Assembly: GCA_039919885.1 (NCBI GenBank)
Contig: JBDSEV010000069.1
Span: 1-64,000 of the forward strand
Direction: 5' to 3'
Source: JACMLD01 sp039919885
Lineage (GTDB): Bacteria > Bacteroidota > Bacteroidia > Chitinophagales > Chitinophagaceae
DNA length: 64,000 nucleotides
The position numbers and the translations under genes are program-made. Positions within the stretch are counted from its first letter, which is position 1. The number at the start of each line of letters is the position of its first letter. Under the pieces are notes generated by a model that worked only from the letters and a program-made list of their open reading frames with translations, was not told the DNA's origin and searched no databases. Shown one piece after another: positions 45,192 to 55,001 of this stretch.

Positions 45192-45737
45192 ATGACCATT
45201 CGCTCAATATTTGAATCCTTTAATCGTACGTTAACTTGTTTAACAGGTTTTCTACTACTGAGTGCTGCAAACCTCGCAGCGCAACAGGGAAACAACGATG
45301 CGGTGAACGCAAATATCATCTATCATTTTACTAAGTACATCAACTGGCCGCCGGAAAAAAAATCAAAAAATTTTGTGATAGGTATTGTAGGCGAAACTGG
45401 CTTATATGATGAACTAAAAAATACCACTGCAGGTAAAATGGCAGGCAATCAGAACATTGTAATAAGGCGGTATAAAGCCTCAGCAAAAATTTTCGATTGC
45501 CAGATCCTGTTTATTACAGATGAGGAGGGTGGCGATTTAAAAAAATTGGTGGTTGCAACAACCGGCAACCCTATCTTGATTGTGACGGAATCCGAAGGGC
45601 TCGCAAAACAGGGATCCTGCATCAACTTTGTTATAGCTGATGATCACCTGAAATTAGAAATCAATAAAACGAATATTGAAAAAAGAAATTTAAACATTGC
45701 TTCGGACCTGTTGAAACTCGGCGTTGTTGTGAAATAA
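45192..45737 (+). CDS. YfiR family periplasmic protein
   Basis: A 181-residue exported protein of the YfiR (DUF4154) family, with a signal peptide to about residue 29 (ending NLAAQ). It has the typical KYINWPPEKK motif near residue 50 and GIVGE near 66, and a C-terminal GSCINFVIADDHLKLEIN near 150. In Pseudomonas YfiR restrains a diguanylate cyclase in response to envelope signals. Here it starts an operon with a TonB-dependent receptor (18 bases downstream) and a hybrid histidine kinase, so it probably modulates that kinase or receptor instead. The domain is intact. The mechanism is inferred from context. Confidence 0.85.
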   Translation: MTIRSIFESFNRTLTCLTGFLLLSAANLAAQQGNNDAVNANIIYHFTKYINWPPEKKSKNFVIGIVGETGLYDELKNTTAGKMAGNQNIVIRRYKASAKIFDCQILFITDEEGGDLKKLVVATTGNPILIVTESEGLAKQGSCINFVIADDHLKLEINKTNIEKRNLNIASDLLKLGVVVK

Positions 45738-45755
45738 AAATATCCCCAAACACCC

Positions 45756-47957
45756 ATGAAACGAAACCCGCTTAAAATAATTTACTGTATTGTTTTACTT
45801 GTTTTTACAAACAGCTATGCACACGCCCAGGCCGATTCATCCAAATCAGAAACCTATGAGAACTTAAGCCTCAAAGATCTGCTACAGGTAAAAATAGTAT
45901 CGGTTTCAAAAACGGCCGAATCAGTTTTTGATGCACCACTTTCAGCTTCTGTGCTTACGAGGGCAGAAATAATCAAATCAGGTTGCACTTCTATTATGGA
46001 AGCGTTGCGGCTGGTTCCCGGTATGATAGTGCGGGAGCAAAGCAATGGCAACTACGATATACACCTGCGGGGTATGGACAATGTTCCGCCCAACGCTCCT
46101 TTTGATGTTGTGTCTAATACCACTACGCTTATAATGATTGATGACCGGCCTGTCTATAGTTACTTGCGCGGAGGAACTTTTTGGGAGACGTTGCCGGTAG
46201 ATCTTAACGATGTTGAAAAAATAGAAGTGATACGGGGACCGGCAGCAGCACTGTATGGCCCGAATGCGGTAAACGGTGTAATCAACATTATTACCCGTCA
46301 GCTGCAAAAAGATGGCCTGTACCTGGTGGCAAATGTGCAGCAGGGCAGCAATCTCACGTTTATAAATAATATTTCTGCCGGGTATCGGTTCAGTAAAAAG
46401 TTAAGCGTTATCGCCTCGGGTAATTACCAGTCGCGGGACCGTGTACAAAATTCCTATTTTGAATTCAATCGAAACGAGTGGCTTGACACGCCTTCCTTTT
46501 TTATCAATTTTACCGGCGACACCGTCCGGAATATTGCCGAACGTTACCCGGATCCATCATTGGCCATGGACAAATACGCAGGTAATATTTTTGTACATTA
46601 TGCGCCAGCCAATAAAATGAAATTTGACCTCAGTACAGGCATACAGCATTCTATGGTTCAAAAAGTATCTACTGAAAACGAGATTACGCCGTTCTCAACA
46701 GCTGTATCCGGAACCCACTATGCCGATTTTCGCGCAGCAGTGAATGCATTTTCGGCCCAGTTTTCCTGGAATAGTGGTAAACAGACAACGGACAATGACG
46801 CGGGCAGAAAATATAATTTTAGCATTGCCAGCGGTACGATGGAATATAAATTTACAAAGAATAATTTTTCGTTAACCCCCGGGATTGGTTATACGAGTGC
46901 AGTTTATGATGACCGGGAGTATTCAGATTTAATTAAAAAAAATAGCCTCCTCAACGCAAGGGGTCAAATCACCACAAAAACCGCCTCCCTCCGCAGTGAA
47001 TACAAAATGCTGGGTGAAAAACTGCGCCTGGTTGCCGGGTTCGCAATCAATAAATTTAATCATCCGGATACTGGTTATTTATCGTACGAGTTTGCGCCGA
47101 CTTACCGCATCAGTAAAAATCAAATAATCAGGGTGGTATTTTCACGGTCACCGCGTTCACCCAACATCTTCGATACGTATGCAACAAAAACAATTGCCTA
47201 CTATCCAACCGGCATCAGGAACTATGCACGGGTAGCCCTCGAGGGAAATGAAAACACCAAGTTACTCACTGCAGATATGCTGGAGCTTGGTTACCGTGCC
47301 AATATATCGCGGGCGATTAATCTCGATGTAGAACTATTTCATATAAATGCAAAAAATTACGCCACGCCGGTAAGCTCCCGTTCTTACACCCAGGTCAATG
47401 GTACAGACACGATTACGGTGCAACCCGTTCGTTCCACCAACATACCGCTCACCTTGCAACAGTTTGGGGCTACGGTTTCGGTAGCATGGACAACGAAAAA
47501 AATATATGTAAAACCTTTTATTACCATTCAGCACACCACCGCAAAAAATTACGCACCTTTCCTGAATACGCCTGATGCCACTTCACCCAATGCCTCGCAA
47601 AATAATATCTATTCTGGCATGGGCAACAGCGCAACCCTGGAAAGCACACCCGCAATATTTGGCGGCGCTTCTTTGAATTACACACTTACACAAAAACTTA
47701 ATATTAACCTATACGCTTATTATTATTCGGCGCAAACCTATTATCATGTATCTAATGTTGTTTTCAATGATGGCACGAGGGGCATCGATCACATCAACGC
47801 CAAATTGATTCTGAACGCCAGCGTATCTTATGAAGCGGCCAAAGGACTACGATTCTTTTGCAGTGGAAAAAACATCCTGAACGATAATTCAAGGGAGTAT
47901 TTTAAAACCGACGCTGTTCCATTCATGCTGCTGGGGGGCATTCATTATGAACTTTAA
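45756..47957 (+). CDS. TonB-dependent receptor of the YfiR operon
   Basis: A 733-residue outer-membrane receptor with a signal peptide (about 1-25, ending HAQ). A TonB-box-like LKDLLQVKI lies near residue 40. The plug domain (about 55-180) contains LRLVPGMIVREQ, IHLRGMDN and IEVIRGPAAALYGPNAVNGVINII. The rest is a barrel. Unlike the other receptors here it lacks the CarboxypepD-regulatory domain and is of the classical length. The following kinase overlaps its end by 11 bases. The gene order suggests a receptor that passes a signal to the kinase or collects its ligand. The ligand is unknown. Confidence 0.9.
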   Translation: MKRNPLKIIYCIVLLVFTNSYAHAQADSSKSETYENLSLKDLLQVKIVSVSKTAESVFDAPLSASVLTRAEIIKSGCTSIMEALRLVPGMIVREQSNGNYDIHLRGMDNVPPNAPFDVVSNTTTLIMIDDRPVYSYLRGGTFWETLPVDLNDVEKIEVIRGPAAALYGPNAVNGVINIITRQLQKDGLYLVANVQQGSNLTFINNISAGYRFSKKLSVIASGNYQSRDRVQNSYFEFNRNEWLDTPSFFINFTGDTVRNIAERYPDPSLAMDKYAGNIFVHYAPANKMKFDLSTGIQHSMVQKVSTENEITPFSTAVSGTHYADFRAAVNAFSAQFSWNSGKQTTDNDAGRKYNFSIASGTMEYKFTKNNFSLTPGIGYTSAVYDDREYSDLIKKNSLLNARGQITTKTASLRSEYKMLGEKLRLVAGFAINKFNHPDTGYLSYEFAPTYRISKNQIIRVVFSRSPRSPNIFDTYATKTIAYYPTGIRNYARVALEGNENTKLLTADMLELGYRANISRAINLDVELFHINAKNYATPVSSRSYTQVNGTDTITVQPVRSTNIPLTLQQFGATVSVAWTTKKIYVKPFITIQHTTAKNYAPFLNTPDATSPNASQNNIYSGMGNSATLESTPAIFGGASLNYTLTQKLNINLYAYYYSAQTYYHVSNVVFNDGTRGIDHINAKLILNASVSYEAAKGLRFFCSGKNILNDNSREYFKTDAVPFMLLGGIHYEL

Positions 47958-50900
47958 AATAAGTATCAAACAAAGAATTTACTCGAGTTTTACTTTACTG
48001 GTATTGCTATTTGTGATCAATGGTATTATTACTGTAGTCACTTTAAAAAATAACAGGCAGTTATCAGTAAATATTTCGGGCGTAGTTGATCCATCCCTGC
48101 AAGCATTAAATGATTTTGAGAATATTCTGGTTCAGTCAAAAATGTACACCACCAATTGGGTTTTCCTGCGTGCCAATCAGCAAGACAAGGATGCGTTGCA
48201 GCGCCTGCATGTAAAGGATTACCCGGATGCCAAAAGAAAACTGGAAGCCTTGTTTTCAAAATTGGGAAACCAGCGTACGACAGACAGTTTGCAAAACGTA
48301 TTTGCAGGTTTTGAAACCCTGCTGGCCAGTGAAAGAAAAATAATGATTTCACTGCAAAACTTTGAAGACTATGATGATCCGGTAGCCAAGCTGGAAGCAG
48401 AAGCAATGGTGGAGAATGAACTACTCCCCCGCACATCAGGTTTAATAAAACAACTCGATGCGATTTTTTCAGTAGCACAGGAAATTCGTGTTGAGAAGAA
48501 CAATTATCTTGAAAGTTCAGCCTTGTCCTTAAGAATGCTAACGGCAGGTCTCGCTGTGGCTATTATAGGCATTGGGATTTTGCTGTCCGTGTACATGACA
48601 AACGTTATCATCAAGCCCATCAATAAAATCCGGGCTATTGTGACTGACCTCGGTAATGGCATCACCCGAAGAATCAACTATAACGTGAACAGCGATGAGA
48701 TCGGCCAGATGGTGCATTCGGTCAACCAACTTTCTCAAAAGCTGCAGTCGACGGCCAGCTTTGCGCATGAAATCGGAACCCGGAATTTTGATATGGCGTT
48801 TAAGCCCCTCGGGGACGATGATACGCTGGGTAAGGCACTGATTACGATGCGGGACAATTTGAAAACGAGCGAGAAAGGTTTGGTGAAGATTACAGAAGAC
48901 CTGCATAAAAAAGATCTGCTTTTGCAGGCTGTAGGGGCAGCAACTTTTGAGTTGATAAGCAATAATAACCTTGAATCTGCCATTGGGCAGGCCATTAAGA
49001 TACTTGGGTTACAGATGATGGTTGACGGTGTAAATGTTTATAAAAACGACAGCGCTTCGCCCGGTGTCACGTATGCAGACCAGGTAGTCGGATGGTCTCG
49101 TTCGGCCAATAAAATCAGTTACAATAACCCCGTCTACCAGCGAATTACCGGACTGTATACGGCAATGGAAATAATGGGGAAAAAAGAAATTTACTATAGT
49201 TTAACCCGCGATGTTAAAGACATCTCTTTAAAACAATTGCTTGACCAGCGGAAGATCAAATCCGTTGCCAGCATTCCCCTGTTTGTCATGGATCGGTTCT
49301 GGGGATTTGTCAGCTTCAATGATTATAGAACAGAAAGAGTATGGACAGCAACAGAATTTTCCATCCTACAATCGTTCGCATTAACGCTTGGCTCCTCCAT
49401 CGAGAGAACTCAACTGGAGCAGCAGATGATCATTGCCAAAGAAAATGCAGAAGCAGCCAGTATCGCAAAAAGTGAATTTATGGCGAATATGAGCCACGAG
49501 CTGCGTACCCCAATGAACGGCATTATTGGGTTCACCGATCTGGTATTAACAACCTCCTTACAAAACACGCAGCGAGAATACCTGCAAAATGTTGGCAAAT
49601 CTGCCTACAACCTGCTTAATATTATTAACGACATACTCGATTTTTCGAAAATGGAAGCGGGAAAAATGACAATCGACAATACTGTTTTTGCACTCATTGA
49701 GACGGTAGAGGAAACAGTTGATATGTTATCTATTAAATCGCTGGAAAAACAAATTGAAATCATTTGTCAGATAGATCCTGATCTGCCGGTACAATTTTCA
49801 GGCGACCAGGCGCGTATCCGCCAAATACTCATAAACCTTATCGGCAATGCCATTAAGTTTACGGACAGCGGCGAGATTCTTGTAAAAGTAAGCCAGACCG
49901 GACCGGCACGTCAAAAACTAAACAGGAAGTTTTTACCGGTTGAGTTATCCGTGAAGGATACAGGTATTGGCATAGCGGCTGAAAAAATTGCGGCTATTTT
50001 TGAAAGTTTTACCCAGGCTGATTCATCCACTACCCGCAAATTTGGCGGCACCGGCCTCGGACTCACCATTTCAAAACAACTGGCAGAACTCATGGAAGGC
50101 AAATTGCGTGTTGAAAGTGAAAAAGGGAAAGGAAGTACTTTTACATTGCAACTTGAACTGGAAATCATCGAAGAAAAAAGTCGGGTAAAACCTATATCAA
50201 AAGGACTACTGCGTAAGGCGTTGGTAGTAGATGACAATGTGACGAATTGCAAACTAATGCAGGGCATTTTTTCTTACCTGGATATTCATTGTACTATCTG
50301 CTACAGCGGTGCCGAAGCGTTACAGATTATCAAAAAAGAAAATAGCAACAACCATTACTTTGATTTGATTGTCACCGATCACCAAATGCCGGATATGGAT
50401 GGCATTACGCTGGTGAAAGAAATCAGAAAAATAGCGAGGGGTGGCGGCGATCCATTTATCCTGATGTTATCATCGCTTGAAAAAACCATGATTCAACAGG
50501 AGGCGGAAAGCAAAGGGATCGATAAATTTCTTTCCAAACCGGTAAAATTAACAGAACTCGCAAGCCTGGTAGACGCTGTGTTTGAAAAAAATCAGTCAGG
50601 CAAGACATTCGATACACAATCTGCATCCCCGAAACAGATCGTACAATATGGACGTGTACTGGTGGCCGAAGACAATCCAATGAACATGTTACTTATTTCC
50701 GAAATACTAACCAAAATGGGCATTGAGGTAATCAAAGCCGACAATGGTGAACAGGCGCTTTCCCTACTGGTGGAGCAAAACCCGGATATGATATTAATGG
50801 ACATCAACATGCCAGTGATGGATGGATACCAATCCACAGAAAATATCCGGCGCATGCCAGCCCCCTGGTGCGAGACACCCATCATCGCGCTAACAGCGGA

Positions 50901-51039
50901 TGCTATGGAAGAAGACAGGGAACGTTGCCTGAAAACGGGCATGAATGATTTTGTTTCCAAGCCGTTCCGGTTAAAAGAAATAGAAGTAGTCTTAAAAAAA
51001 TATTTACATAACCAAATCAGCACGCAAGTTCTGTCGTAA
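47947..51039 (+). CDS. Hybrid sensor histidine kinase with GAF and two receiver domains
   Basis: A 1030-residue inner-membrane kinase. Membrane segments near residues 11-30 and 197-217 enclose a helical periplasmic sensor of about 165 residues, like four-helix chemoreceptor domains. HAMP follows (about 217-270), then a GAF-like domain (about 330-485) and HisKA with phosphoacceptor H517 in MSHELRTPMNG. The ATPase domain (about 620-740) has NAIKFT, DTGIGI and GTGLGLTISKQL. Two receiver domains carry D811 (VTDHQMPD) and D952 (LMDINMPVMDG). All key residues are present. The gene overlaps the receptor gene by 11 bases and closes the YfiR operon. No DNA-binding output is fused, so its final target is elsewhere. 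Confidence 0.93.
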   Translation: MNFKISIKQRIYSSFTLLVLLFVINGIITVVTLKNNRQLSVNISGVVDPSLQALNDFENILVQSKMYTTNWVFLRANQQDKDALQRLHVKDYPDAKRKLEALFSKLGNQRTTDSLQNVFAGFETLLASERKIMISLQNFEDYDDPVAKLEAEAMVENELLPRTSGLIKQLDAIFSVAQEIRVEKNNYLESSALSLRMLTAGLAVAIIGIGILLSVYMTNVIIKPINKIRAIVTDLGNGITRRINYNVNSDEIGQMVHSVNQLSQKLQSTASFAHEIGTRNFDMAFKPLGDDDTLGKALITMRDNLKTSEKGLVKITEDLHKKDLLLQAVGAATFELISNNNLESAIGQAIKILGLQMMVDGVNVYKNDSASPGVTYADQVVGWSRSANKISYNNPVYQRITGLYTAMEIMGKKEIYYSLTRDVKDISLKQLLDQRKIKSVASIPLFVMDRFWGFVSFNDYRTERVWTATEFSILQSFALTLGSSIERTQLEQQMIIAKENAEAASIAKSEFMANMSHELRTPMNGIIGFTDLVLTTSLQNTQREYLQNVGKSAYNLLNIINDILDFSKMEAGKMTIDNTVFALIETVEETVDMLSIKSLEKQIEIICQIDPDLPVQFSGDQARIRQILINLIGNAIKFTDSGEILVKVSQTGPARQKLNRKFLPVELSVKDTGIGIAAEKIAAIFESFTQADSSTTRKFGGTGLGLTISKQLAELMEGKLRVESEKGKGSTFTLQLELEIIEEKSRVKPISKGLLRKALVVDDNVTNCKLMQGIFSYLDIHCTICYSGAEALQIIKKENSNNHYFDLIVTDHQMPDMDGITLVKEIRKIARGGGDPFILMLSSLEKTMIQQEAESKGIDKFLSKPVKLTELASLVDAVFEKNQSGKTFDTQSASPKQIVQYGRVLVAEDNPMNMLLISEILTKMGIEVIKADNGEQALSLLVEQNPDMILMDINMPVMDGYQSTENIRRMPAPWCETPIIALTADAMEEDRERCLKTGMNDFVSKPFRLKEIEVVLKKYLHNQISTQVLS

Positions 51040-51137
51040 AGTAAGGCTTAGCCCACGGAATGCTGCCACCTGGAACGGGTAGTCCCAGTTTTCAGGCTTC
51101 GAATATTCTTATCCTACTGCATAAAAGATGGAACGTT

Positions 51138-52469
51138 TTATACAAACAGTCTTTCTACCGGAAATTGTATAACAATATCCGTTCCTTTACCGAATTCAGA
51201 TTGCACCATAATCTTCGCATCGTGGTACAACACAATGCTTTTAACAATCGACAACCCAATGCCATAACCTTCGCCTTCGGTGTGTCCTGACTTTTTGAAC
51301 CGGTCAAAGATACTTCCCAGGTCTTCCTGCCGGATGCCAATGCCACTGTCCCTGACTATCATGGTCAGGTATGGTTCTCCGGCCGTAAAATGGCTGGTAA
51401 CACTGATCATACCATTTTCTTTATTGTACCGGATGGCGTTGTTGATAAGGTTATAAAAAAGCTGGAACAGTAAATCCCGGTTAACCATTTTAAACCGTAC
51501 GTTTGCGGCAACCCCGTTGCGGAAACGGAGCGATTTTGTTTCCAGCCGGTGAGCCAGTTCCTCCATTACTTCTTCAATTAATGCATGCAGGTTCACGTGG
51601 TCGGTCTTTGCAAATTGCTCATTCTCAATCCGCGAAATATACAGAAGGGAATGAATGATTTTCTTCAGCCGGTTCAGTGTTTTCATCATGGCTAAAACTT
51701 TCTCCTGTTGCGCTTCGCTCAAACCCTCCCCTACCAGCATGTTTTCAACGTTCGACTGCAGGATGCTTATTGGTGTCATTAGTTCATGAGAAGCGTTGGA
51801 AGTAAATTCCCGCTCCTTTTCAAAAGCCGCATGAATTGTTTCCATCAGGCTAATGAGTGAAGTGTCCAGGAATTTGAAATCAGCGGTAGATGTTTTTACC
51901 GGAACAAGTGATTCACGAAATGGAAATTTCCGGTCGAGCAATTTTGTGCGTACAATCCTGGTAAGTGGACGGAGAAGTATATGCGTATACAAAAGATCGA
52001 TTAGTATGCTCAGTGCAATCAATACGGTTAGTGCATACAAAGTAAACCGCTGCAAAAGATTATTGTACGCTCCAATGGTGGCGGTGGTTTTCCCAATTTC
52101 CAATAGGTAGCGTTGCTTTTCGCGTACAAAGGCATGCGTGATCACCCGGTAGTTTAAGGTATCTTCTTCAATTACCCTGCGGGTGGTTTCAATGGTGTCG
52201 GGCAGTATTTCATTGCCAGCCGGAAAAAGTGAAATGTATTCCTCTTTAAGCATCGTATAACTACCGTAGCTGCTGTCGCCCTGCAGGTAGTACCCCACGC
52301 CATTTTTCTCTATAACAGCCATCACTTTCTTCTTTTGATCTTCCAGGTAATAGTTGGTGTACTGAAAGCTTACGCGGCTAACCAGTACCGGGAGCAGCAT
52401 TACAAAAAGAAATACGATCAGCATCTTGGACCCGGTAATGAAAATCGTCAGTTTGGTGAGTAGTTTCAC
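51138..52469 (-). CDS. Sensor histidine kinase of the barrel operon
   Basis: A 443-residue inner-membrane sensor kinase. Membrane segments at about residues 15-32 and 142-162 flank a periplasmic domain of about 110 residues. A short linker leads to HisKA with H228 in ASHELMTPISIL, then the ATPase domain with NNAIRYN, DSGIGI and GYGIGLSIVK. It follows its response regulator by 6 bases on the minus strand and forms a standard two-component pair. The regulator gene is frameshifted in this sequence. Neighbouring genes upstream encode an outer-membrane barrel and two low-complexity exported proteins, so an envelope cue is likely. Confidence 0.92.
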   Translation of the reverse strand: MKLLTKLTIFITGSKMLIVFLFVMLLPVLVSRVSFQYTNYYLEDQKKKVMAVIEKNGVGYYLQGDSSYGSYTMLKEEYISLFPAGNEILPDTIETTRRVIEEDTLNYRVITHAFVREKQRYLLEIGKTTATIGAYNNLLQRFTLYALTVLIALSILIDLLYTHILLRPLTRIVRTKLLDRKFPFRESLVPVKTSTADFKFLDTSLISLMETIHAAFEKEREFTSNASHELMTPISILQSNVENMLVGEGLSEAQQEKVLAMMKTLNRLKKIIHSLLYISRIENEQFAKTDHVNLHALIEEVMEELAHRLETKSLRFRNGVAANVRFKMVNRDLLFQLFYNLINNAIRYNKENGMISVTSHFTAGEPYLTMIVRDSGIGIRQEDLGSIFDRFKKSGHTEGEGYGIGLSIVKSIVLYHDAKIMVQSEFGKGTDIVIQFPVERLFV

Positions 52470-52475
52470 AGGGTG

Positions 52476-53149
52476 CTATATTTTAATTTTATAGCCAATT
52501 CCCCGAAGGGTCTGCAGCCAGTCAACGGCCGCATGGGCCGACATTTTTTTACGGATATTTTTTATATGTACATCAATGTAATTGGAGTCATAATCGTCGT
52601 CTGAAAAATTACCCCAGATATGCTCGCTAAGCTGCATGCGGGTGAGTGGCCTGTTTTTATGCAGGAGCATGTAACTGAGCAAATCAAATTCTTTTCTTGA
52701 TAAATCAATCTCGTGTTTTTCAAACTTTACGGTGCGTTTGTTAAGGTCGAGGTTAAAGGCACCCAGCTCCAACTCGGGATCATTATTGCCCGATTTCCTG
52801 CGCGAAATAGCTTGCATCCGGGATTGCAGTTCCAGCATCGAAAACGGTTTGCCCAGGTAATCGTCGGCACCGAGATCAAGGCCTTTAATCCTGTCTTCCA
52901 GGTCGCCCCGGGCCGTAAGAATAATATAAGATGTATCAGGACATATTTCCGTGTTTCGCGTAGTACCTGCAGGCCGTCTTTATCCGGCAGTCCTAAATCA
53001 AGCAGGATAAAATCATACGGGTTCTCCTCCATACACTTTATTGCCTGATTACCCGTATGCGTAACCTCGCAGAGGTAGAATGCCTTCTGCAGGAATGCAG
53101 CCATTTCATGGGCCATCGTTTTTTCATCTTCTACGATAAGTACTTTCAT
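52476..53149 (-). pseudogene. OmpR-family response regulator, split by a one-base deletion
   Basis: Receiver domain plus winged-helix DNA-binding domain of a two-component regulator that would have 224 residues. The first frame (from 53149) gives the receiver with D51 in FILLDLGLPDKDG and then runs out after VLRETRK. The second frame gives ICPDTSYIILTARGDLEDRI and onwards, through a full Trans_reg_C domain ending GIGYKIKI. The two frames join if one A is added to the AAA at 52946-52948 (plus strand TTT). The total span, 674 bases, is one short of a multiple of three. Either the gene is broken or a base was lost in sequencing a homopolymer. The kinase gene downstream is intact, which argues for an error or a very recent mutation. 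Confidence 0.88.
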
Positions 53150-53154
53150 AGCGT

Positions 53155-54021
53155 TCAGAATTGGTAATAAAAGCTGAGGGTCACGAATGAATTTGTTTTT
53201 CCTGAGCCGCTCTCTACATTATTGCTTAAAACTGACAACTGGTAGTTTGCCTCAATTACATAATGGGCGCGGTTGTATGCAAGTGGCAACTTAAAATTGT
53301 AAGAGAGTATTTTAAAGGAGGTAGTGGCCACCGTTTTTGATGGGTTGCCGGATGGCGGATTTCCGGTGATGGGGCCTAAAACATTACCCAACAAGCTGTC
53401 CCGCAATTTTTTTTCTTCCTGGTAGACCTGGTAAAAGTGCTGCGTTCCCGCAACAACGTCAGCTGATGGACTGATGGATATGATGTCTTTCTTACCGATG
53501 CTAAAAAGGTTGATGGATTTAGAGAGTGCACCGGTTACAAAACCATCGTTTGATTTTCCAAAAGCATAATCTCCTGTAATTGCTACGTTGAGCCAGTTTT
53601 CATAGGTGAGGGCGACACTGGCATTATCCGGGTTGCCAGCTTGTAACAGGGGCGAGTTTCCCGCAAAAAAAGTATGGTTGTAATTTATATCTGCTGAAAG
53701 TCTTGTGCCGAGTTTAAACCCAACACCGCCACCCAGGCTGCCAGCTGAAATACCCGAAGTTTTTTCATTCAGTAACTTGTAAGCAAGCCCGGAAAAATAA
53801 AAACCAGCTTTTAACCGGTAGGTCGCAGCCATGGCAATATACGGTGTTTTCTCCTCCGCTTTCTGCCCATAGTAGCTGGCATTGTTTGCATATACCGCAC
53901 CAACCGTGAGCGTTGATTTTACGGGGGTGGTGTCTGCAACCGGCACGGTTAGTGTATCTGCCTGGCCGAAACAAACGATGTTTGCCATCACACAGGTGAT
54001 AAATAATATAATAGGTTTCAT
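53155..54021 (-). CDS. Outer-membrane beta-barrel protein
   Basis: A 288-residue exported protein with a signal peptide (about 1-20, ending VCFGQ). The mature part is a series of alternating strands (AATYRLKAGFYFSGLAYKL, VGFKLGTRLSADINYNHTF, NWLNVAITGDYAFG) ending in Phe (LSFYYQF), the hallmark of an outer-membrane barrel. No named family is recognised. It is 5 bases upstream of the response regulator and 19 bases downstream of a small exported protein, so it is in the same operon. It may be regulated by, or report to, the two-component pair. Confidence 0.8.
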   Translation of the reverse strand: MKPIILFITCVMANIVCFGQADTLTVPVADTTPVKSTLTVGAVYANNASYYGQKAEEKTPYIAMAATYRLKAGFYFSGLAYKLLNEKTSGISAGSLGGGVGFKLGTRLSADINYNHTFFAGNSPLLQAGNPDNASVALTYENWLNVAITGDYAFGKSNDGFVTGALSKSINLFSIGKKDIISISPSADVVAGTQHFYQVYQEEKKLRDSLLGNVLGPITGNPPSGNPSKTVATTSFKILSYNFKLPLAYNRAHYVIEANYQLSVLSNNVESGSGKTNSFVTLSFYYQF

Positions 54022-54040
54022 GAGGGTAAAAATTAATTGA

Positions 54041-54358
54041 CTAATGAATGATTCTGATGACGGGTTTAATAATTTTTGGTTTGATGACTTGAATGGGTTT
54101 CACCTGGATTTTTACCGGTAAGGGGGCGGCCTGTTTCCGTGCCTTGGGTACCTCTTTCACTAATGCCGTAGCAGGTTTATCATCTTTTTCTGTACCTGCT
54201 TTTTCCGCAGGCGGAAGCGTGTCTAACAGGGGTAGCAGGATTGCACGATCTAAAATAAAATCTCGTACCTGGCTCACTTCGCCCGCCCTGGAAAAGAGTG
54301 GGCTCGTCATAACAAACGCCATCGCCAATAAAAACCTGCCAATTCTTGCAATATTCAT
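54041..54358 (-). CDS. Small exported Pro/Lys-rich protein
   Basis: A 105-residue protein with an export signal (about 1-26, ending SRAGE). A short acidic segment is followed by a C-terminal half of alternating Lys, Pro and Ile/Val (LPVKIQVKPIQVIKPKIIKP). Such segments are usually extended and may span the periplasm or contact the wall, as in TonB-like proteins, but there is no TonB domain. It lies in the two-component operon, 19 bases before the barrel gene. Function is unknown. Confidence 0.6.
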   Translation of the reverse strand: MNIARIGRFLLAMAFVMTSPLFSRAGEVSQVRDFILDRAILLPLLDTLPPAEKAGTEKDDKPATALVKEVPKARKQAAPLPVKIQVKPIQVIKPKIIKPVIRIIH

Positions 54359-54416
54359 GGCATTTTATTTAAACAGGTTTTGCAGCACGCCGGCTGCAAA
54401 ACCTGTTATTTAAAGA

Positions 54417-55001
54417 TTACTTAATTCGTATACCGGTATTCGTTTTCACCTGTGCGTTCATTTTTACGGGCACCGATTTTGGTGTAACTGCATGCACCGT
54501 GGCTTTCGCTTTAGCAGCGCCTGTTTTCACCTTTGCTATTCCTTCTCCTTTTACCTGATTGCCAGCTGATTTTATGCCAGCACCAGAAACCGTCGCCTTG
54601 CTGTTTAAAGACGAATTTTCACTGATTTTATTGTTTTTATCACCCGCGCGCATTTTCATACCTGTTTGAGTTCCTGCAGATACGCTAACGTCCGTGGTGG
54701 CAACTTCTTTACCCGCCTGTCCGGCATTTTTAATATTGCTTTTTGTCGAATTTCCCGCTGATTTAACCGCTGCCTGAGCTTGTGTGGCACCGTCCATTGC
54801 CTTATTTTTAGTCTCGCTGATTTCGCTGGTGCGGATTGCTGTAGCGGACGAGGTACTGGTGGCGGTTTGTGCATCCACACCAGTTTTACTTGCTGTTACG
54901 CTGCTGCCATTGTTAGCGGTGTTTTCGCTTTTAACGGGCGCCTGTGCAAATGAAATTGCTGAAAATAATACTGCTGCTGAAAATAAGATTACTGTTTTCA
55001 T
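54417..55001 (-). CDS. Exported Ala/Lys/Thr-rich low-complexity protein
   Basis: A 194-residue exported protein with a signal peptide (about 1-20, ending SFAQ). The mature part is rich in Ala, Ser, Thr, Lys and Asn, with recurring short patterns such as GNSTKSNIKNAGQAGKEV, SAGNQVKGEGIAKVKTGA and VKTNTGIRIK. There are no Cys residues and few aromatics, so it is probably unstructured or fibrous. It is the first gene of the operon, 58 bases from the next one, with a good promoter 40 bases upstream. No family is recognised. Confidence 0.65.
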   Translation of the reverse strand: MKTVILFSAAVLFSAISFAQAPVKSENTANNGSSVTASKTGVDAQTATSTSSATAIRTSEISETKNKAMDGATQAQAAVKSAGNSTKSNIKNAGQAGKEVATTDVSVSAGTQTGMKMRAGDKNNKISENSSLNSKATVSGAGIKSAGNQVKGEGIAKVKTGAAKAKATVHAVTPKSVPVKMNAQVKTNTGIRIK

